Assembly: GCF_040529065.1 (NCBI RefSeq)
Contig: NZ_CP132343.1
Location: 4,729,001-4,793,000, forward strand
From: Xanthomonas sacchari
Lineage (GTDB): Bacteria > Pseudomonadota > Gammaproteobacteria > Xanthomonadales > Xanthomonadaceae
DNA: 64,000 bases
Direction of reading: 5' to 3'
Part shown: one piece after another, positions 36,172 to 45,751 of the stretch
Position numbering within the stretch: the first letter of the stretch is position 1
How the letters are laid out: every line of letters starts with the position of its first letter
Notes under the pieces: generated by a model
The model's database searches: none
What the model saw: the letters and a program-made list of their open reading frames with translations, nothing else
What the model was told of the DNA's origin: nothing
Translations under genes and position numbers: made by a program

Positions 36172-37205
36172 CCGCCCCCACCCAGACCACCCGCATCGTG
36201 CTGGCCTCGCGCCCGCAGGGCGCGCCGGGCACCGACAACTTCCGCACCGAACAGGTGCCGCTCGAGGCGCCAGGCCCCGGCCAGGTGCTGCTGCGCAACC
36301 GCTGGCTGTCGCTGGACCCGTACATGCGCGGGCGCATGAGCGATGCGCCCTCCTACGCGCCGCCGGTGCAACTGGGCGAGACCATGGTCGGCAGCACCGT
36401 GGCCGAGGTGCTGCAATCCAACTCCCCCGACCACGCGCCGGGCGATCTGGTGCTGGTGCAGAACGGCGGCTGGCAGACCCATCTGGTCGTCGACGGCGCC
36501 AGCCTGCGGCGCAAGCTCGATCCCAACTCGCCGCTGCCGCCGAGCACCGCGCTCGGCGTGTACGGCATGCCCGGCTTCACCGCCTATGCCGGCCTGCACG
36601 AAATCGGCAAGCCGCAATCGGGCGAGACCGTGGCGGTCGCCGCGGCCACCGGCCCGGTCGGCGCCACCGTGGCCCAGATCGCCAAACTGCGCGGGGCGAA
36701 GGTAATCGCCATCGCCGGTGGCGCGGAAAAATGCCGCTATTTGCGCGAGGAACTGGGCGTGGATGTGGCCCTGGACCACCGCGCCAAGGACTTCGCCGAG
36801 CAGTTGCGCGCCGCCGCGACCGACGGCATCGATGTGTACTTCGAGAATGTCGGCGGCCACGTGTTCGACGCGGTGCTGCCGCTGCTCAACGATTTCGCCC
36901 GCGTGCCGGTGTGCGGCACCATCGCCACCTACAACGCCAACGGCGCGCTGCCGCCGGGGCCGGACCGGCTGCCGGCGCTGATGGGCCAGGTGCTGCGCCA
37001 GCGCCTGACCCTGCGCGGCTTCATCGTCGGCGACTTCGTCAAACTGTATCCGGAGTTCCTGCGCGAAATGGGCGCCTGGCTGGCCGATGGCCGCGTGCGC
37101 TACCGCGAACACGTCGTCGACGGCCTGGAGAATGCGCCGCAGGCCTTCATCGACATGCTGAGCGGCGGCAACTTCGGCAAGCTGGTGGTGCGGCTGGGCG
37201 ACTGA
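36168..37205 (+). CDS. curA: CurA-like NADP-dependent oxidoreductase (MDR superfamily)
   Basis: The 345-residue zinc-independent medium-chain reductase resembles CurA and leukotriene B4 12-hydroxydehydrogenase: LDPYMRGRMSD near residue 46, the cofactor motif VAAATGPVGATVAQIAKL near 160 and YFENVGGHVFDAVLPLL near 225. Members reduce the double bond of alpha,beta-unsaturated ketones or curcumin with NADPH. It is translationally coupled to the preceding aldo/keto reductase. Confidence 0.9.
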   Translation: MTAPTQTTRIVLASRPQGAPGTDNFRTEQVPLEAPGPGQVLLRNRWLSLDPYMRGRMSDAPSYAPPVQLGETMVGSTVAEVLQSNSPDHAPGDLVLVQNGGWQTHLVVDGASLRRKLDPNSPLPPSTALGVYGMPGFTAYAGLHEIGKPQSGETVAVAAATGPVGATVAQIAKLRGAKVIAIAGGAEKCRYLREELGVDVALDHRAKDFAEQLRAAATDGIDVYFENVGGHVFDAVLPLLNDFARVPVCGTIATYNANGALPPGPDRLPALMGQVLRQRLTLRGFIVGDFVKLYPEFLREMGAWLADGRVRYREHVVDGLENAPQAFIDMLSGGNFGKLVVRLGD

Positions 37206-37795
37206 GGCCACAAGGTCCGAGGCTGGTGGATCTGTGGGAGTCAACTGTCATGCGACCACGACGAACGGAGTAGACGGACGATCTACCTCGGAATCAGTCG
37301 GGACTGATCCCACAAAAAGGGACGGGAGTCCCTCCCCACATCCCGCCCGGACACCGATCATCGCCAGTCGCTGTAGGAGTCGCGATCGCTTGGTTTCGGC
37401 TGTTGCTTTTGCCCTTGTTTTTGACTTACCGGGTTCCCTTCCGAAGCGGCGGCCAGCGCGGGGAAAAACCCGAAGGGCTGCGCACAAGGATGTGCGCCGT
37501 CCGCGGCAGGGGCAGGATGCCCCTTCCGCGGATCCCCGTGATGGACGCGGACCCGGAGCGCGCAGCGCGGAGGGCGCAAGGCAGGGCGCGCTTTCTTTTG
37601 GTTACCTTTTCTTTGCGCGAGCAAAGAAAAGTAACTCGCCCGTCAGGGCGAAAGCCTTTGCTTTCGCTTGAGATTTGCGTGTCGGACGAAAAAAAACCGT
37701 AGGAGCGGCTGCCGCCGCGCCCGTCTGCCTCTTCGGCATCGACGCCCACTGATGCAACCACTACCATCGGACGCATCGCCGCCGCCGCCGCTTCC
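37206..37795. other. 590-base interval of repeats upstream of pcaR
   Basis: No gene is supported. The left part carries a decayed REP-like copy near 37298-37345, the centre holds the structured element listed separately, and a degenerate REP (GTAGGAGCGGCTGCCGCCGCG) is at 37699. The promoter of pcaR must lie near 37680-37790 but is not recognisable. Confidence 0.6.
37424..37672. repeat. Large structured intergenic element
   Basis: The block carries several nested hairpins: GCACA/TGTGC near 37482-37495; CCGCGG-CA-GGGGC, loop AGGAT, GCCCC-TT-CCGCGG at 37501-37531; and GTTACCTTTTCTTTGC, loop GCGA, GCAAAGAAAAGTAAC at 37601-37635 with one bulge. I know elements of this wording as recurrent in Xanthomonadaceae intergenic regions, but copy number cannot be shown here. 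Confidence 0.65.
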
Positions 37796-38665
37796 ATGTC
37801 CGATTCCCCGCGTCCCCCTCGCGCACGCCGCACCGCGCGTGCCGCCACCGCTCCCACCCCACCCGAGCGCGGCCTGGCCGCGGAACTGATGCGGCGCATC
37901 GGCGAATGCGGAGGCGATCCGAACTTCATGACCTCGCTGGCGCGCGGCCTGGCCGTGCTCAGCGCCTTCGGCCAGCACAGCCGCGACGTCAGCATGGCCC
38001 AGCTCAGCGCCGACACCGGCATCCCGCGCGCAGCGGTGCGGCGCGTGCTGTACACGCTGGAAAAGCTCGGCTACGCCGGCACCCACGGCCGCGGCTACGT
38101 GCTGCTGCCGCGCGCGCTGGGCATCGGCAGCGGCTACCTGTCCACCGCCGCGCTGTCGGTGGCGGCGCAGCCGGTGCTGGATGCGCTGCGCGACGACCTG
38201 CACGAATCCTGCTCGCTGGGCGTGCTCGACGGCGACGACCTGCTGTACGTGGCGCGTGCGGAAACCGTGCGGATCATGTCGATCGGCCTGCGCGCCGGCA
38301 GCCGCCTGCCGGCGTACTGCACCTCGATGGGCCGGGTGCTGCTGGCGGCGCAGCCGGGCGACACCTTGAACAGTTATCTGGAGCGCAACCCGCTGCGCCC
38401 GCGCACCGAGCGTACCGTCACCGACCGCGCGCAGTTCCAGACCCTGCTCGAGCGCGTGCAGCGCGATGGCTATGCAGTGGTGGACCAGGAACTGGAGATC
38501 GGCCTGCGCTCGGTGGCGGTGCCGGTGCGCAACCGCCAGGACCGCGTGGTCGCCGCACTCAACGTGGGCAGCTCGGTGGCGCGGATGACCCTGGGTAGCC
38601 TGCAGAGCACGGTGTTGCCGGCACTGCGGCAGGCGGCACAGCGCCTGAGCCGGGTGCTCGACTGA
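37796..38665 (+). CDS. pcaR: IclR-family beta-ketoadipate regulator PcaR
   Basis: The 289-residue regulator has a Pro/Arg/Ala-rich N-terminus and an IclR winged HTH (MAQLSADTGIPRAAVRRVL near residue 66). The effector domain contains AYCTSMGRVLLA near 182, the IclR ligand pocket motif, and VDQELEIGLRSVAVPV near 230. This is the PcaR/PcaU/PobR branch, which activates pca genes with beta-ketoadipate or protocatechuate. It lies near pcaIJFHGBDC, and PcaR-like palindromes are found before pcaI. Its last 107 bases overlap the convergent MFS gene. Confidence 0.92.
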   Translation: MSDSPRPPRARRTARAATAPTPPERGLAAELMRRIGECGGDPNFMTSLARGLAVLSAFGQHSRDVSMAQLSADTGIPRAAVRRVLYTLEKLGYAGTHGRGYVLLPRALGIGSGYLSTAALSVAAQPVLDALRDDLHESCSLGVLDGDDLLYVARAETVRIMSIGLRAGSRLPAYCTSMGRVLLAAQPGDTLNSYLERNPLRPRTERTVTDRAQFQTLLERVQRDGYAVVDQELEIGLRSVAVPVRNRQDRVVAALNVGSSVARMTLGSLQSTVLPALRQAAQRLSRVLD

Positions 38666-39863
38666 GCGCCGCGGGCGCCGCGCCGAGCCGCCGCGTTGCC
38701 CACCAGAACAGCAGCGCCAGCAGGCTGACCGCTGCCCCCAGGCGGCACACGCCGGTCCAACCCGCCTGGGCATAGGTCGCGGTCGTGCCGATCGCGCCCA
38801 GTCCGCTGCCCACCGCGTAGAACAGCATGTACAGGCCGATCAGCCGGCCATGCGCGTGCGGCCGGCCGCGCAGGATCATGCTCTGGCTGGTGACGTGCAA
38901 CGCCTGCCCGGCCAGGTCGAGCAGGACGATGCCGAGCAGCAGCGCGGCCAGCGAGTGCGGCAGCCACGCCAGCGGCCACCAGGCCAGCACCAACACCACC
39001 AGCGCCGCGGCGCTGGTGCGCTGGGCATGGCCGCGGTCGGCCCAGTGCCCGGCCCGTGCGGCCGCCAGCGCACCGACCGCGCCGACCAGACCGAAGGCGC
39101 CGATGGCGGTGTGCGAGAACGCGTACGGCGGTGCGCGCAATGGCAGCACCAACGCGCTCCAGAAGATGTTGAACGCTGCGAACATCAACAGCGCCAGCAC
39201 GCCGCGGACCTGCAACACACGCTCCTGCCGCAGCAGCGTCAGCATGGATGCGATCAGGCGCAGATAGCGCACTGGCTGCGGCGGCACCGGCAGCGCCGGC
39301 AACCAGCGCCACAGCGGCAGCGCGAGCGCCAGCATCAGCGCCGCGGCGCCGGCATAGACCGCGCGCCAGCCGGCCAGGTCGCTGACGGCGCCGGCGAACA
39401 CCCGCGCCAGCAACAGGCCGATGAACACGCCGCCCTGCGCCGCACCGACCACCCGCCCCTGCTCCTGCGGCGCCGCGGCGCTGGCGGCATAGGCGATCAA
39501 CCCCTGAGTCATCGCCGTGCCCAGCATGCCGACGGCGAGCATGCCGGCCAGCAACACCGGCGCCGACCGCGCCACGCTCACCGCGACCAGCGCCGCGACC
39601 AGTCCCAGCGCCTGCGCTGCCATCAGACGCCGGCGCTCCACCAGGTCGCCTAGCGGCACCAGCAACAGCAGGGCCAGCGCGCAGCCGACCTGGGCGGCGC
39701 TGACCACGCCGCCCACCGCTGCCGGGCCGATGCGGAAATCCGTTGCCAGCGCATCCAGTAGCGGCTGCGCGTAATAGACGTTGGCCACGCTCAGGCCGCT
39801 GGCGATGGCGAACAGCCAGACCAGACGACGCGGCATGGAGGGCACCGCGGTGACGGAGTGCAT
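38559..39863 (-). CDS. MFS transporter (YnfM/CynX-like drug or aromatic exporter)
   Basis: I favour ATG 39863 (GGTGAG upstream) over ATG 39881. The 434-residue protein has about 12 membrane helices, opening with VANVYYAQPLLDALATDF and PLGDLVERRRLM, the MFS motif A region. The last 40 residues after helix 12 are Pro/Ala-rich, and their coding DNA runs 107 bases into the convergent pcaR gene. It is divergent from the HxlR regulator with a perfect palindrome between them, so it is likely the regulated target. Substrate unknown. Confidence 0.88.
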   Translation of the reverse strand: MHSVTAVPSMPRRLVWLFAIASGLSVANVYYAQPLLDALATDFRIGPAAVGGVVSAAQVGCALALLLLVPLGDLVERRRLMAAQALGLVAALVAVSVARSAPVLLAGMLAVGMLGTAMTQGLIAYAASAAAPQEQGRVVGAAQGGVFIGLLLARVFAGAVSDLAGWRAVYAGAAALMLALALPLWRWLPALPVPPQPVRYLRLIASMLTLLRQERVLQVRGVLALLMFAAFNIFWSALVLPLRAPPYAFSHTAIGAFGLVGAVGALAAARAGHWADRGHAQRTSAAALVVLVLAWWPLAWLPHSLAALLLGIVLLDLAGQALHVTSQSMILRGRPHAHGRLIGLYMLFYAVGSGLGAIGTTATYAQAGWTGVCRLGAAVSLLALLFWWATRRLGAAPAALSRAPGSGAVPPAAVPATPCSAGYPGSSAPPSCPR

Positions 39864-39882
39864 GATCGAAAACTCACCCATT

Positions 39883-39903
39883 CAAGTTTCAAAACGAAAC
39901 TTG
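39883..39903. promoter_or_regulatory. Palindromic operator between MFS and HxlR genes
   Basis: CAAGTTTC-N5-GAAACTTG is a perfect 8-bp inverted repeat. It lies about 20 bases upstream of the MFS start and 66 bases upstream of the HxlR start. HxlR-family regulators bind such palindromes next to their own genes, so it is the probable operator of both. Confidence 0.75.
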
Positions 39904-39968
39904 TTTCAGGCTAGGCCGATAGGTTTTAAAATGCAACCACCGCCACCGAGCGCCGACCGGAAACGCCG

Positions 39969-40415
39969 ATGCCGTCCCGCCCTGCCCTGCCCGCGTCGCC
40001 CTGCCCGGTGGCGCGCAGCGCCGACCTGATCGGCGACCGCTGGTCACTGCTGATCGTGCGCGATGCCTTCGATGGGGTGCGCCGCTTCGGCGACTTCCAG
40101 CGCAGCCTGGGCATGGCCCGCAACATCCTGGCCGACCGGCTGCGCAAGCTGGTCGAGGCCGGCATCCTGGAGACGCGCGAGGCGTCCGACGGCAGCGCCT
40201 ACCGCGAGTACGCGCTGAGCGCCAAGGGCGAGGACCTGTTCGCGGTGGTGCTGGCGCTGCGGCAATGGGGCGAACGGCATCTGTTCGACCACGGCGAGCG
40301 CCACTCGGTGCTGATCGACACGCGCAGCGGCAAGCCGGTCGCGCGCATGCAGCCGCGCGCCGCCGATGGCACGCGGCTGAGCCCGGCGGTCACCGAAGTG
40401 CGGAAGGTGCGCTGA
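39969..40415 (+). CDS. HxlR-family winged-helix regulator
   Basis: The 148-residue protein begins CPVARSADLIGDRWSLLIVRD, the HxlR signature with a Cys near residue 12, and continues with GVRRFGDFQRSLGMARNILADRL (recognition helix region) and AYREYALSAKGEDLF (wing). HxlR proteins sense aldehydes, quinones or other electrophiles. Divergent placement next to the MFS gene and the shared palindrome point to local repression of that transporter. Confidence 0.92.
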   Translation: MPSRPALPASPCPVARSADLIGDRWSLLIVRDAFDGVRRFGDFQRSLGMARNILADRLRKLVEAGILETREASDGSAYREYALSAKGEDLFAVVLALRQWGERHLFDHGERHSVLIDTRSGKPVARMQPRAADGTRLSPAVTEVRKVR

Positions 40416-40431
40416 GCGCGCGCGGCGCGCG

Positions 40432-40824
40432 CTAAGCGCCGCCTTCGGCGGCCTGCTCGGCCAGGATCGGCGCGGCCAGGGCGAAGGCGTGGTTGGCCGC
40501 GGGCACGCCGCAGTAGATCGCCGCCTGCAGCAGCACTTCCTTGATCTCGTCGGCGCTGACGCCGTTGTTGCGCGCGGCGCGCACGTGCAGCTTGAATTCT
40601 TCGTCGTGACCGCGCGCCACCATCATCGCCAGGGTCAGCAGCGAGCGCGTGTGCCGCGGCAGGCCCTCGCGGGTCCACACCGTGCCCCAGGCGGTGCGGG
40701 TGATGAACTCCTGGAATTCCTCGGTGAACGGCGTGCGTGCGGCCAGCGAGCGGTCGACATGCGCATCGCCGAGCACCGCGCGGCGCACCTGCAGGCCGGC
40801 GACGTAGCGTTCGTTCTCGTGCAT
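40432..40824 (-). CDS. pcaC: 4-carboxymuconolactone decarboxylase PcaC
   Basis: The 130-residue enzyme has the CMD/AhpD fold with ITRTAWGTVWTREGLPRHTR near residue 42 and FKLHVRAARNNGVSADEIKE near 78, conserved in PcaC. It decarboxylates gamma-carboxymuconolactone to beta-ketoadipate enol-lactone. It is the last gene of the pcaIJFHGBDC group, 40 bases after pcaD, and is separate rather than fused to PcaD as in some PcaL proteins. Confidence 0.95.
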   Translation of the reverse strand: MHENERYVAGLQVRRAVLGDAHVDRSLAARTPFTEEFQEFITRTAWGTVWTREGLPRHTRSLLTLAMMVARGHDEEFKLHVRAARNNGVSADEIKEVLLQAAIYCGVPAANHAFALAAPILAEQAAEGGA

Positions 40825-40864
40825 CGGGGCGACTCCTGAAACGTGGGAAAAAGGCAGGCGCGGT

Positions 40865-41644
40865 CTACTGCAGCAGGAAGCGCAGCAGCGCGTCGTTGAA
40901 GGCGTGCGGCGACTCGACGTTGCACAGGTGGCGGCCGTGCACCTCGGCATCCTCGCCCTGCGCCACCTGCGCGGCGATGGTCTGCAGATCGGCCGGCGGA
41001 CACACCGGATCGTCGTGCCCAGCCACGGCCAGCACCGGCACGCGGATCTCGCCCAGGCGCGCGCGGAAGTCGGCCTCGGCCAGCGCCTGGCAGCAGCCGA
41101 TGTAGGCCTGCGCATCGGTGGCGCGGAAGCTGTCCAGGATCGCCTCGACGGTCGCCGGCTGCGCCTCGGCGAAGGCCCCGGTGAACCAGCGCGTGCGGGT
41201 GCCGTCGCACAGCGGCGCCAGGCCCTCGGCGCGCACTTGCTCGATGCGCGCCTGCCAGCTCTCGGCGCTGCCGATTTTGGCCGCGGTGGCGCACAGGGCG
41301 AGGCTGAGCAGGCGCTCGCCCGCGTGCAGGCCCAGCCACTGCCCGGTCAGCCCACCGATCGACAGGCCGCAGAAATGGCTGCGCTCGATCGACAGCGCAT
41401 CCCAGAGCGCCACCACGTCGCCGCCGAGGTCGGCGATGGCATAGGGCGCCGGCGGGGTGGTGGACGCGCCATGGCCGCGACGGTCGTAGCGCAGCACGCG
41501 GAAGTGCGGCGACAGCGCGGTGATCTGCGCGTCCCACATGTGCAGGTCGGTGCCGAGCGAGTTGCACAGGGTCAGCCACGGACGGCCTTCGCTGCCGTCG
41601 ATGCGGTAATGCAGACGATGCGTGGGCAGGTCGAGGATGGGCAT
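40865..41644 (-). CDS. pcaD: 3-oxoadipate enol-lactonase PcaD
   Basis: From ATG 41644 the 259-residue alpha/beta hydrolase shows the nucleophile elbow GLSIGG near residue 93, the acid in VAGHDDPVCPP near 208 and the His in ESPHAFNDALL near 240. It hydrolyses the enol-lactone to beta-ketoadipate. An in-frame upstream extension to 41728 lacks conserved sequence and is not used. It sits between pcaB and pcaC on the same strand. Confidence 0.95.
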   Translation of the reverse strand: MPILDLPTHRLHYRIDGSEGRPWLTLCNSLGTDLHMWDAQITALSPHFRVLRYDRRGHGASTTPPAPYAIADLGGDVVALWDALSIERSHFCGLSIGGLTGQWLGLHAGERLLSLALCATAAKIGSAESWQARIEQVRAEGLAPLCDGTRTRWFTGAFAEAQPATVEAILDSFRATDAQAYIGCCQALAEADFRARLGEIRVPVLAVAGHDDPVCPPADLQTIAAQVAQGEDAEVHGRHLCNVESPHAFNDALLRFLLQ

Positions 41645-41755
41645 GGGCGGCGCTCGCAGGAAAGTGGAAGAGGTCACGGCGGCACGGAACCGCGCGGCAC
41701 CGACAAGTCTAGAACGTGTCGCCGACACTGCGGCAGACAGGCACGGCGCGGCGCC

Positions 41756-43108
41756 TCACCCGCGCGACTGCGCGGCGAGCACGCGCTCGATCCACACCGC
41801 GGCCATGCCGCGCCAGCTGTCGCTGGCGAACATCGCATCCAGTTGCGCCGGCACCAGCACCGCGGTCACCTGCGGTTCCTCGGCCAGCACCGCGCGCAAG
41901 TGCTGCTGCGTGGCCAGCGCACGACGCACCGCCGTTTCCACCAGTGCATGCGCGGCGGCCTTGCCCAGGTGCGCGGCCAGGGTCACCGCCACGGCTTCTG
42001 CGTAGAGCAGGCCACCGTGGCTGTCCAGATGCGCGGCCATGCGCGCGCGGTCCAGTTCCAGGCCCTCGGCCAGCACCCGCACCTGCGCCAAGCTGCCGGC
42101 GCTCAGACGCACCAGTTCCGGCAGGGTCTCCCATTCGGCATGCCAGCCGCCCACCGCGCGCTCGTGTTCTTGCGGCAGCGCCGCGAACAGGGTCGCGAGC
42201 AAGCCCGGCGCGCGCGTGGCCGCGGCGATCGCAACCACGCAGCCGACCGGATTGCGCTTGTGCGGCATCGCCGAGGAGCCGCCCTTGCCCGCTGCCGCCG
42301 GCTCGAACGCCTCGGCCACTTCCGACTGCATCAGCAGGGCGACGTCGCGGCCGATCTTGCCGAGGCTGCCGGCGAGCAGCGCGAACGCCGCGCCGATCTC
42401 GCCGATCCGGTCGCGGGCCGCGTGCCAGGGCAGCGCCGGCAACGGCAGGCGCAACTCCGCCGCCAGCGCCTCGGCCACGGCCAGGCCCTGCGACTGCAGC
42501 GCGGCCAGGGTACCGGCGGCGCCGCCGAACTGCAGCACCAGGGCATCTTCGCGCAGCGCCTGCAGGCGTCGGCGGCTGCGCTGCAGCGCGTCCAGCCAGC
42601 CTACGGCCTTCAGTCCGAAGGTCACCGGCACCGCCTGCTGCAACAGGGTGCGCCCGGGCAGGCCGGTGTCGCGCTCGCGCTGCGCCAGCGCCGCCAGCGC
42701 CGTGCACAGCGCGTCGAGTTGCGCTTCCACGTGGTCGAGCGCGGCGCGCAGCTGCAGCACCGCGCCGCTGTCGATGATGTCCTGGCTGGTCGCGCCCCAG
42801 TGCACCCAGCGCGCGGCGTCTTCATCGGTGGCGGCGACCTGCGCGGTGAGCGCCTTGACCAAGGGAATGGCTGGATTGCCGGCCAACGCGGTGGCGGCGG
42901 CCAGCGCCGGCAGGTCGTAGCGCGCGGCATCGCAGGCGGCGGCGATCGGCGCCACCGCGTCGGCCGGGATCACGCCGCAGTGTGCCTGCGCGAGCGCCAG
43001 CGCCGCTTCCACGTCGAGCATGGCCTGCAGACGGGCGCGGTCGTCGAACAGCGCATCGACGGCCGGATCGCCGAACAGCGGACGCAACAGGGACTCGGAG
43101 ACGCTCAT
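41756..43108 (-). CDS. pcaB: 3-carboxy-cis,cis-muconate cycloisomerase PcaB
   Basis: The 450-residue enzyme belongs to the fumarase/aspartase superfamily, with the signature GGSSAMPHKRNP near residue 277 and HWGATSQDIIDSGA near 107. It converts beta-carboxymuconate to gamma-carboxymuconolactone. The start ATG 43108 leads into SESLLRPLFGDPAVDALF, the usual PcaB N-terminus. Confidence 0.95.
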   Translation of the reverse strand: MSVSESLLRPLFGDPAVDALFDDRARLQAMLDVEAALALAQAHCGVIPADAVAPIAAACDAARYDLPALAAATALAGNPAIPLVKALTAQVAATDEDAARWVHWGATSQDIIDSGAVLQLRAALDHVEAQLDALCTALAALAQRERDTGLPGRTLLQQAVPVTFGLKAVGWLDALQRSRRRLQALREDALVLQFGGAAGTLAALQSQGLAVAEALAAELRLPLPALPWHAARDRIGEIGAAFALLAGSLGKIGRDVALLMQSEVAEAFEPAAAGKGGSSAMPHKRNPVGCVVAIAAATRAPGLLATLFAALPQEHERAVGGWHAEWETLPELVRLSAGSLAQVRVLAEGLELDRARMAAHLDSHGGLLYAEAVAVTLAAHLGKAAAHALVETAVRRALATQQHLRAVLAEEPQVTAVLVPAQLDAMFASDSWRGMAAVWIERVLAAQSRG

Positions 43109-43174
43109 CGGTTCGTAGGCGGTGGAGAGATCATGCAGCGTAACCGCTGCGGCCTGTGCGGGATGTCGCTGCGC

Positions 43175-43732
43175 TCAGTAGCGGAAGAACACGGTCTCGT
43201 GCTCGCCCTGCATGCGCACGTCCCACTGGTAGCGGTTGGGCGGCTGTGGTTGCGCGATCAGGGTGGCGCGGCGCTCGGCCGGCACCTGCGCCAGGATCGC
43301 GTCGCCGTCCAGGTCGTCGTCGCCGAAGTACAGCCGCGTCGGCGCGGCGCGCAGCAGGCCGCGCATGAACACCAGCACCACCAGGTGCGGCGCCTGCAGG
43401 CCCTTGGGCCCGGCGACACGGCCGGGCTTGACCGTGCGGAAGGCGAAGCGGCCCTGCGCGTCGGTCGGTACCCGGCCCCAGCCATGGAAGGCGGGGTCGT
43501 GGTCGCCGCGGCGCGGATCGGCGGCATGGTCGTAGATGCCGGCGGCATCGGCCTGCCAGATCTCCAGCAGTGCATCGCCGACCGGTACGCCGTTGCCGTC
43601 GAACACGCTGCCGACGATCTCCACGTGGGTGCCCTGCGCCTGCGCCGGCGCGATCTCGGTGCGGTACAGCGGCTCCAGCCCGATGCGGTAGTAGGGGCCG
43701 ACCGTCTGCGAAGGGGTTGCCTGGAAACTCAT
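43175..43732 (-). CDS. pcaG: Protocatechuate 3,4-dioxygenase alpha subunit PcaG
   Basis: The 185-residue subunit has TPSQTVGPYYRIGLEPLY at the start and the intradiol fold motifs DALLEIWQADAAGIY and FRTVKPGRV. It lacks the iron ligands, which are in PcaH. Together they ring-open protocatechuate to beta-carboxymuconate. It lies 4 bases after pcaH. Confidence 0.95.
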   Translation of the reverse strand: MSFQATPSQTVGPYYRIGLEPLYRTEIAPAQAQGTHVEIVGSVFDGNGVPVGDALLEIWQADAAGIYDHAADPRRGDHDPAFHGWGRVPTDAQGRFAFRTVKPGRVAGPKGLQAPHLVVLVFMRGLLRAAPTRLYFGDDDLDGDAILAQVPAERRATLIAQPQPPNRYQWDVRMQGEHETVFFRY

Positions 43733-43736
43733 CGCC

Positions 43737-44456
43737 TCACTCCCAAGGGGTCTGCTTGCGTCCGCGCAGGACGATGTCGAAACGGTAGCCCAGCGCGAAC
43801 TCGTTGGCGGTGGTCTCCCAGTCGAACGCGGAGACCATGCGCTCGCGCGCCTTGGGGTCCTCCACGCAGTTGAAGATCGGGTCGAACGCCAGCAGCGGGT
43901 CGCCAGGGAAATACATCTGCGTGACCAGGCGCTGGCCGATGCCGTCGCCGTGCAGCGAGAAATGGATGTGCGCCGGGCGCCAGGCGTTGTAGTGGTTGCG
44001 CCACGGATAGGCGCCGGGCTTGATGGTGGTGAAGCGGTAGCGGCCGTGCTCGTCGGTCAGCACCTGGCCGGTGCCGGTGAAGTTGGGATCCAGCGGCGCG
44101 TCGTGCTGGTCGCCGGCATGCAGGTAGCGGCCGGCGGCGTTGCACTGCCACACCTCGACCACGCTGTTGCGTACCGGCTTGCCGTTCTCGTCGAGCAGGC
44201 GCCCGCTGACGATGATGCGCTCACCCAGCGGCGCGCCGGGGAAGCCGGCGGTGAGATCGGCGGCGTGTTCGCCGAGGGTGGTGCGGTCCAGGGTCGGGCC
44301 GGTGGCTTCGGACAACGTCAGCGGGATCGCGATCGGATCGCGGGTCGGGCCGCGCGCGCCGGTGGAGGCGTAGGGCGGGTGCAGGTAGGCCGGCTGCGTC
44401 CCGGGGTACGGGCGCCGATAGCCGAGCAGGGGATCGATGGGGGTGTCGTCGCGCAT
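43737..44456 (-). CDS. pcaH: Protocatechuate 3,4-dioxygenase beta subunit PcaH
   Basis: From ATG 44456 the 239-residue subunit carries the catalytic non-haem iron site: VVEVWQCNAAGRYLH with one Tyr ligand, NHYNAWRPAHIHFSLHG with the second Tyr and the His-x-His ligands. The N-terminal PYLHPPYAST-like segment is typical of PcaH. It pairs with PcaG. A longer frame to 44591 has no conserved sequence. Confidence 0.95.
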   Translation of the reverse strand: MRDDTPIDPLLGYRRPYPGTQPAYLHPPYASTGARGPTRDPIAIPLTLSEATGPTLDRTTLGEHAADLTAGFPGAPLGERIIVSGRLLDENGKPVRNSVVEVWQCNAAGRYLHAGDQHDAPLDPNFTGTGQVLTDEHGRYRFTTIKPGAYPWRNHYNAWRPAHIHFSLHGDGIGQRLVTQMYFPGDPLLAFDPIFNCVEDPKARERMVSAFDWETTANEFALGYRFDIVLRGRKQTPWE

Positions 44457-44542
44457 CGTGCGGTCTCGCTGGCTCCGCGCGGAGCCGGTTGGCTGGAAGA
44501 ATGATGCAGGCGTATGCGGCGCAGCGTCGATGGGGCGAGCGG

Positions 44543-45747
<1,205 letters not shown>

Positions 45748-45751
<4 letters not shown>

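Noticed and set aside
38559-39881. MFS gene as a pseudogene because of the overlap with pcaR
   Set aside because: All 12 membrane helices and the MFS motifs are intact and no frameshift is seen; only a dispensable tail overlaps.
40904-43873. A 989-codon open frame on the plus strand across the pca genes
   Set aside because: It lies antisense to pcaD, pcaB and pcaG, which have intact conserved active sites. The translation is Arg/Gln/His-rich with no domain, a usual artefact of high GC at third positions.
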